From ANME-2 cluster archaeon (GTDB taxonomy: Archaea > Halobacteriota > Methanosarcinia > Methanosarcinales > Methanocomedenaceae), in the NCBI GenBank assembly GCA_023544495.1, contig JAMJFV010000076.1, forward strand, positions 1 through 8,972: a stretch of DNA of 8,972 nucleotides, read 5' to 3'. The notes under the pieces were generated by a model, which was not told the origin of the DNA, made no database searches, and saw nothing but the letters and a program-made list of their open reading frames with translations. A program made the position numbers and the translations under genes. Below are positions 7,671 through 8,972 of the stretch, in pieces; the first letter of the stretch is position 1, and the number at the start of each line of letters is the position of its first letter.

Positions 7671-7704
7671 AACCTTTATATCCGAAAAATTATTAGGAGG
7701 ATAT
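7671..7704 (+). promoter_or_regulatory. Box A-like element and strong Shine-Dalgarno of the PAP2 gene
   Basis: AACCTTTATAT (7671-7681) resembles an archaeal box A. AGGAGG at 7695-7700 is a strong Shine-Dalgarno four bases before the ATG at 7705 and decides that start. The spacing is puzzling: a box A at 7675-7681 would place transcription initiation near the ATG, leaving the Shine-Dalgarno outside the mRNA. The working box A may therefore be farther upstream, for example in the AT-rich stretch around 7636-7652. Confidence 0.5.
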
Positions 7705-8667
7705 ATGACTTCGACGTACCTTATGACAGTGATCATGCTACCGCTTCTTGCATTGACGACAGCGGCCGGGTTTCGATTTCTTATTCCAAGAGAAATAAAA
7801 CAACATTACAGCAGAATTTCCCTGCGCAGGTTCCTGATCGGATTCGGGCCATTTTTCGTTTGTGCATTCCTTGTCTATATGCTTATGCAGTCCCAGTCAT
7901 ATATTGTAAATGCCCTGGGTCTGAGGGTAAATGCAGATTATACTGGATATCTTGTTATGATAGAGGGCGATCTTGTAAGCCATTTCCAGAGTTTTGCAAC
8001 ACCCCTGCTAACATACCTTACAGCCTTCGTATATCTCATGGCCTTTTCTTTCCTGATGGTTTTTACGTTCATTGTCCTGATATATACCCGCAACCTGCAT
8101 GCCCTTGAAGAATATACCATTGCCTTTATACTAATATACATTATAGCCTTTCCTTTCTACATCTTTATACCGGTTGCTGTTACCGGACATACCCTCCCCA
8201 ATGTCTCTACATTGTTGTATGACCTGAGCCCCATCATCGAGCATGGGGTAAGGATAGCTGACCCACTTCTTGACAATGATTTTCCCAGCCTGCATGCCGC
8301 ACTATCTATTATGGCAACACTGGTCGTTGTGTTCAGGACAAACCTTGAGCGATACAAGGTGTTCTCTATTGTTTCAACTCTTGCCATCCTGTTCTCAACA
8401 TTGTACCTTGGCATCCACTGGATAACTGACCTGGTTGGGGGAACATTGCTGGCTCTGGTCAGTTATTATATTGCTACACGGTACAGGGAGCATATCTTCG
8501 GGGTGGCACATAGGATACTTACGGTAGTGGAAGAGCGGCTGAAGATAGTGGATTCTATCTTCTGCACGAAATGCTCAAAGGAGGTTACGGTAATTCCCCA
8601 CAGCGGTTTTGCTGAGTGTTCCGGTTGCGGGGAAAAGATAGAGTACCATCCGCTGACCTATGTTTGA
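7705..8667 (+). CDS. PAP2-superfamily membrane phosphatase/transferase with C-terminal zinc ribbon
   Basis: This is a 320-residue polytopic membrane protein of the PAP2 superfamily, closest in motif style to the inositol-phosphorylceramide synthase/Aur1-like branch. Hydrophobic segments lie at about 5-25, 43-62, 100-127, 136-160, 198-210, 217-235 and 242-257. The active-site motifs are FPSLHAALS (193-201, with His197) and LGIHWITDLVGG (235-246, with nucleophile-type His238 and Asp242). The classical first motif KxxxxxxRP is not recognisable, as in Aur1-like members. The protein then leaves the membrane and ends in a four-cysteine ribbon: CTKC (287-290), 14 residues, CSGC (305-308). This tail is unusual for PAP2 enzymes. 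The likely substrate is a lipid phosphate such as a polyprenyl or archaeal phospholipid, but the sequence does not say which. It could also be a lipid head-group transferase. The start is set by AGGAGG four bases upstream. It is divergent from purA, and no other gene of lipid metabolism is in the window. Confidence 0.85.
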   Translation: MTSTYLMTVIMLPLLALTTAAGFRFLIPREIKQHYSRISLRRFLIGFGPFFVCAFLVYMLMQSQSYIVNALGLRVNADYTGYLVMIEGDLVSHFQSFATPLLTYLTAFVYLMAFSFLMVFTFIVLIYTRNLHALEEYTIAFILIYIIAFPFYIFIPVAVTGHTLPNVSTLLYDLSPIIEHGVRIADPLLDNDFPSLHAALSIMATLVVVFRTNLERYKVFSIVSTLAILFSTLYLGIHWITDLVGGTLLALVSYYIATRYREHIFGVAHRILTVVEERLKIVDSIFCTKCSKEVTVIPHSGFAECSGCGEKIEYHPLTYV

Positions 8668-8694
8668 ATAAAGGTTATCTGCGCGATCAATGCC

Positions 8695-8716
8695 ATGTAA
8701 ATAATTTTATTTACAT
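8695..8716. repeat. 22-bp perfect AT-rich palindrome downstream of the PAP2 gene
   Basis: The arms ATGTAAATAA (8695-8704) and TTATTTACAT (8707-8716) are exact reverse complements around two central T bases. The element begins 28 bases after the PAP2 stop codon. It may be a transcript-end hairpin; the T-rich centre and right arm would suit archaeal termination. It may instead be a binding site for a dimeric regulator. Confidence 0.6.
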
Positions 8717-8890
8717 ATTGAACATTATCACAACGTAGCCTTTACTACAGGTGATTTGATTGTCAAGTATTCCAATAGGGATGCATCGTAGAACGAAAAA
8801 GCGGATTATTAAATGATTCACGCAACAGGATCAACCCGCATTTTACATAAAAAGAAACAAGAAAATCCTCCCTGCGGTCGGATTAACTTG

Positions 8891-8917
8891 AGTACAAAAA
8901 GTTATACTTTATGTACT
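8891..8917. repeat. 27-bp near-perfect palindrome, operator candidate
   Basis: The arms AGTACAAAAAGT (8891-8902) and ACTTTATGTACT (8906-8917) pair at 11 of 12 positions around TAT; the single mismatch is 8897/8911. The element lies about 30 bases upstream of the box A-like sequence near 8945. That position would suit a regulator controlling a gene to the right of the window. Confidence 0.5.
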
Positions 8918-8944
8918 ATCAAAACGACATTTGTTTCCATCCCC

Positions 8945-8954
8945 AACCTTTATT
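8945..8954 (+). promoter_or_regulatory. Box A-like element near the right edge
   Basis: AACCTTTATT shares its first nine bases with the box A-like AACCTTTATA upstream of the PAP2 gene. No start codon with a clear gene follows before the edge, so it can only be proposed as a promoter for an unseen plus-strand gene. Confidence 0.3.
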
Positions 8955-8972
8955 ACCCATTAATGTATCTAT

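Larger units (their letters stand above)
8668..8972. other. Right-end region without a convincing gene
   Basis: These 305 AT-rich bases hold no protein I recognise. A frame is open from an ATG at 8813 to the right edge (about 53 codons), immediately after a TAA. Its predicted residues have no family character and it has no Shine-Dalgarno. The region does carry two strong palindromes (8695-8716 and 8891-8917) and a box A-like sequence near 8945-8954. It probably contains the 3' end of the PAP2 transcript and the control region of a plus-strand gene beyond the edge. Confidence 0.6.

Noticed and set aside
8864..8884. AATCC/GGATT inverted repeat
   Set aside because: The arms are only five bases with an 11-base spacer, which is well within chance.
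8813..8972. Open frame from ATG to the right edge (about 53 codons)
   Set aside because: It follows a TAA directly, lacks a Shine-Dalgarno, spans the 27-bp palindrome and has no recognisable protein features.

Overview
The window looks like a chromosomal segment of a euryarchaeon. Three full-length or near full-length proteins are of archaeal type: an RqcH/NEMF-type protein, a two-ring CDC48/VCP-like AAA ATPase with a proteasome-docking tail, and an AmmeMemoRadiSam-type radical SAM enzyme. Start regions mostly lack Shine-Dalgarno sequences, and AT-rich box A-like elements precede some genes. The overall protein flavour suggests a methanogen or ANME-like member of Methanosarcinales or its relatives. 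That assignment is inferred from protein similarity as I remember it, not from a database search.

Layout from left to right: (1) rqcH, plus strand, cut by the left window edge. (2) A short decayed stretch on the minus strand (1944-2878). It holds a UPF0175-family remnant with a nonsense codon and a frameshift, and a UPF0316 (DUF5698/DUF2179) membrane-protein gene split by a single in-frame TAG. (3) A compact minus-strand cluster read purA -> cdc48 -> radical SAM, with gaps of 29 and 18 bases, probably one transcription unit. (4) A plus-strand PAP2-family membrane phosphatase/transferase, divergent from purA, with a C-terminal four-cysteine zinc ribbon. (5) About 300 bases at the right end without a convincing gene. 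This tail carries two striking AT-rich palindromes and a possible promoter for a gene beyond the edge.

How the genes fit together: RqcH (rescue of stalled large ribosomal subunits by C-terminal tailing) and CDC48 (unfolding for the 20S proteasome) are both protein quality-control factors, although they lie on opposite strands and are probably not co-transcribed. PurA makes adenylosuccinate for AMP synthesis and the radical SAM enzyme has no settled role, so the purA-cdc48-radical SAM unit mixes housekeeping functions. The PAP2 protein probably acts on a lipid phosphate at the membrane.

I found no convincing unknown multi-gene system, CRISPR array, rRNA, tRNA or insertion sequence. The best leads are the amber codon inside the UPF0316 gene, the amber-separated in-frame cdc48/radical SAM pair, the PAP2-zinc ribbon fusion and the right-end palindromes.
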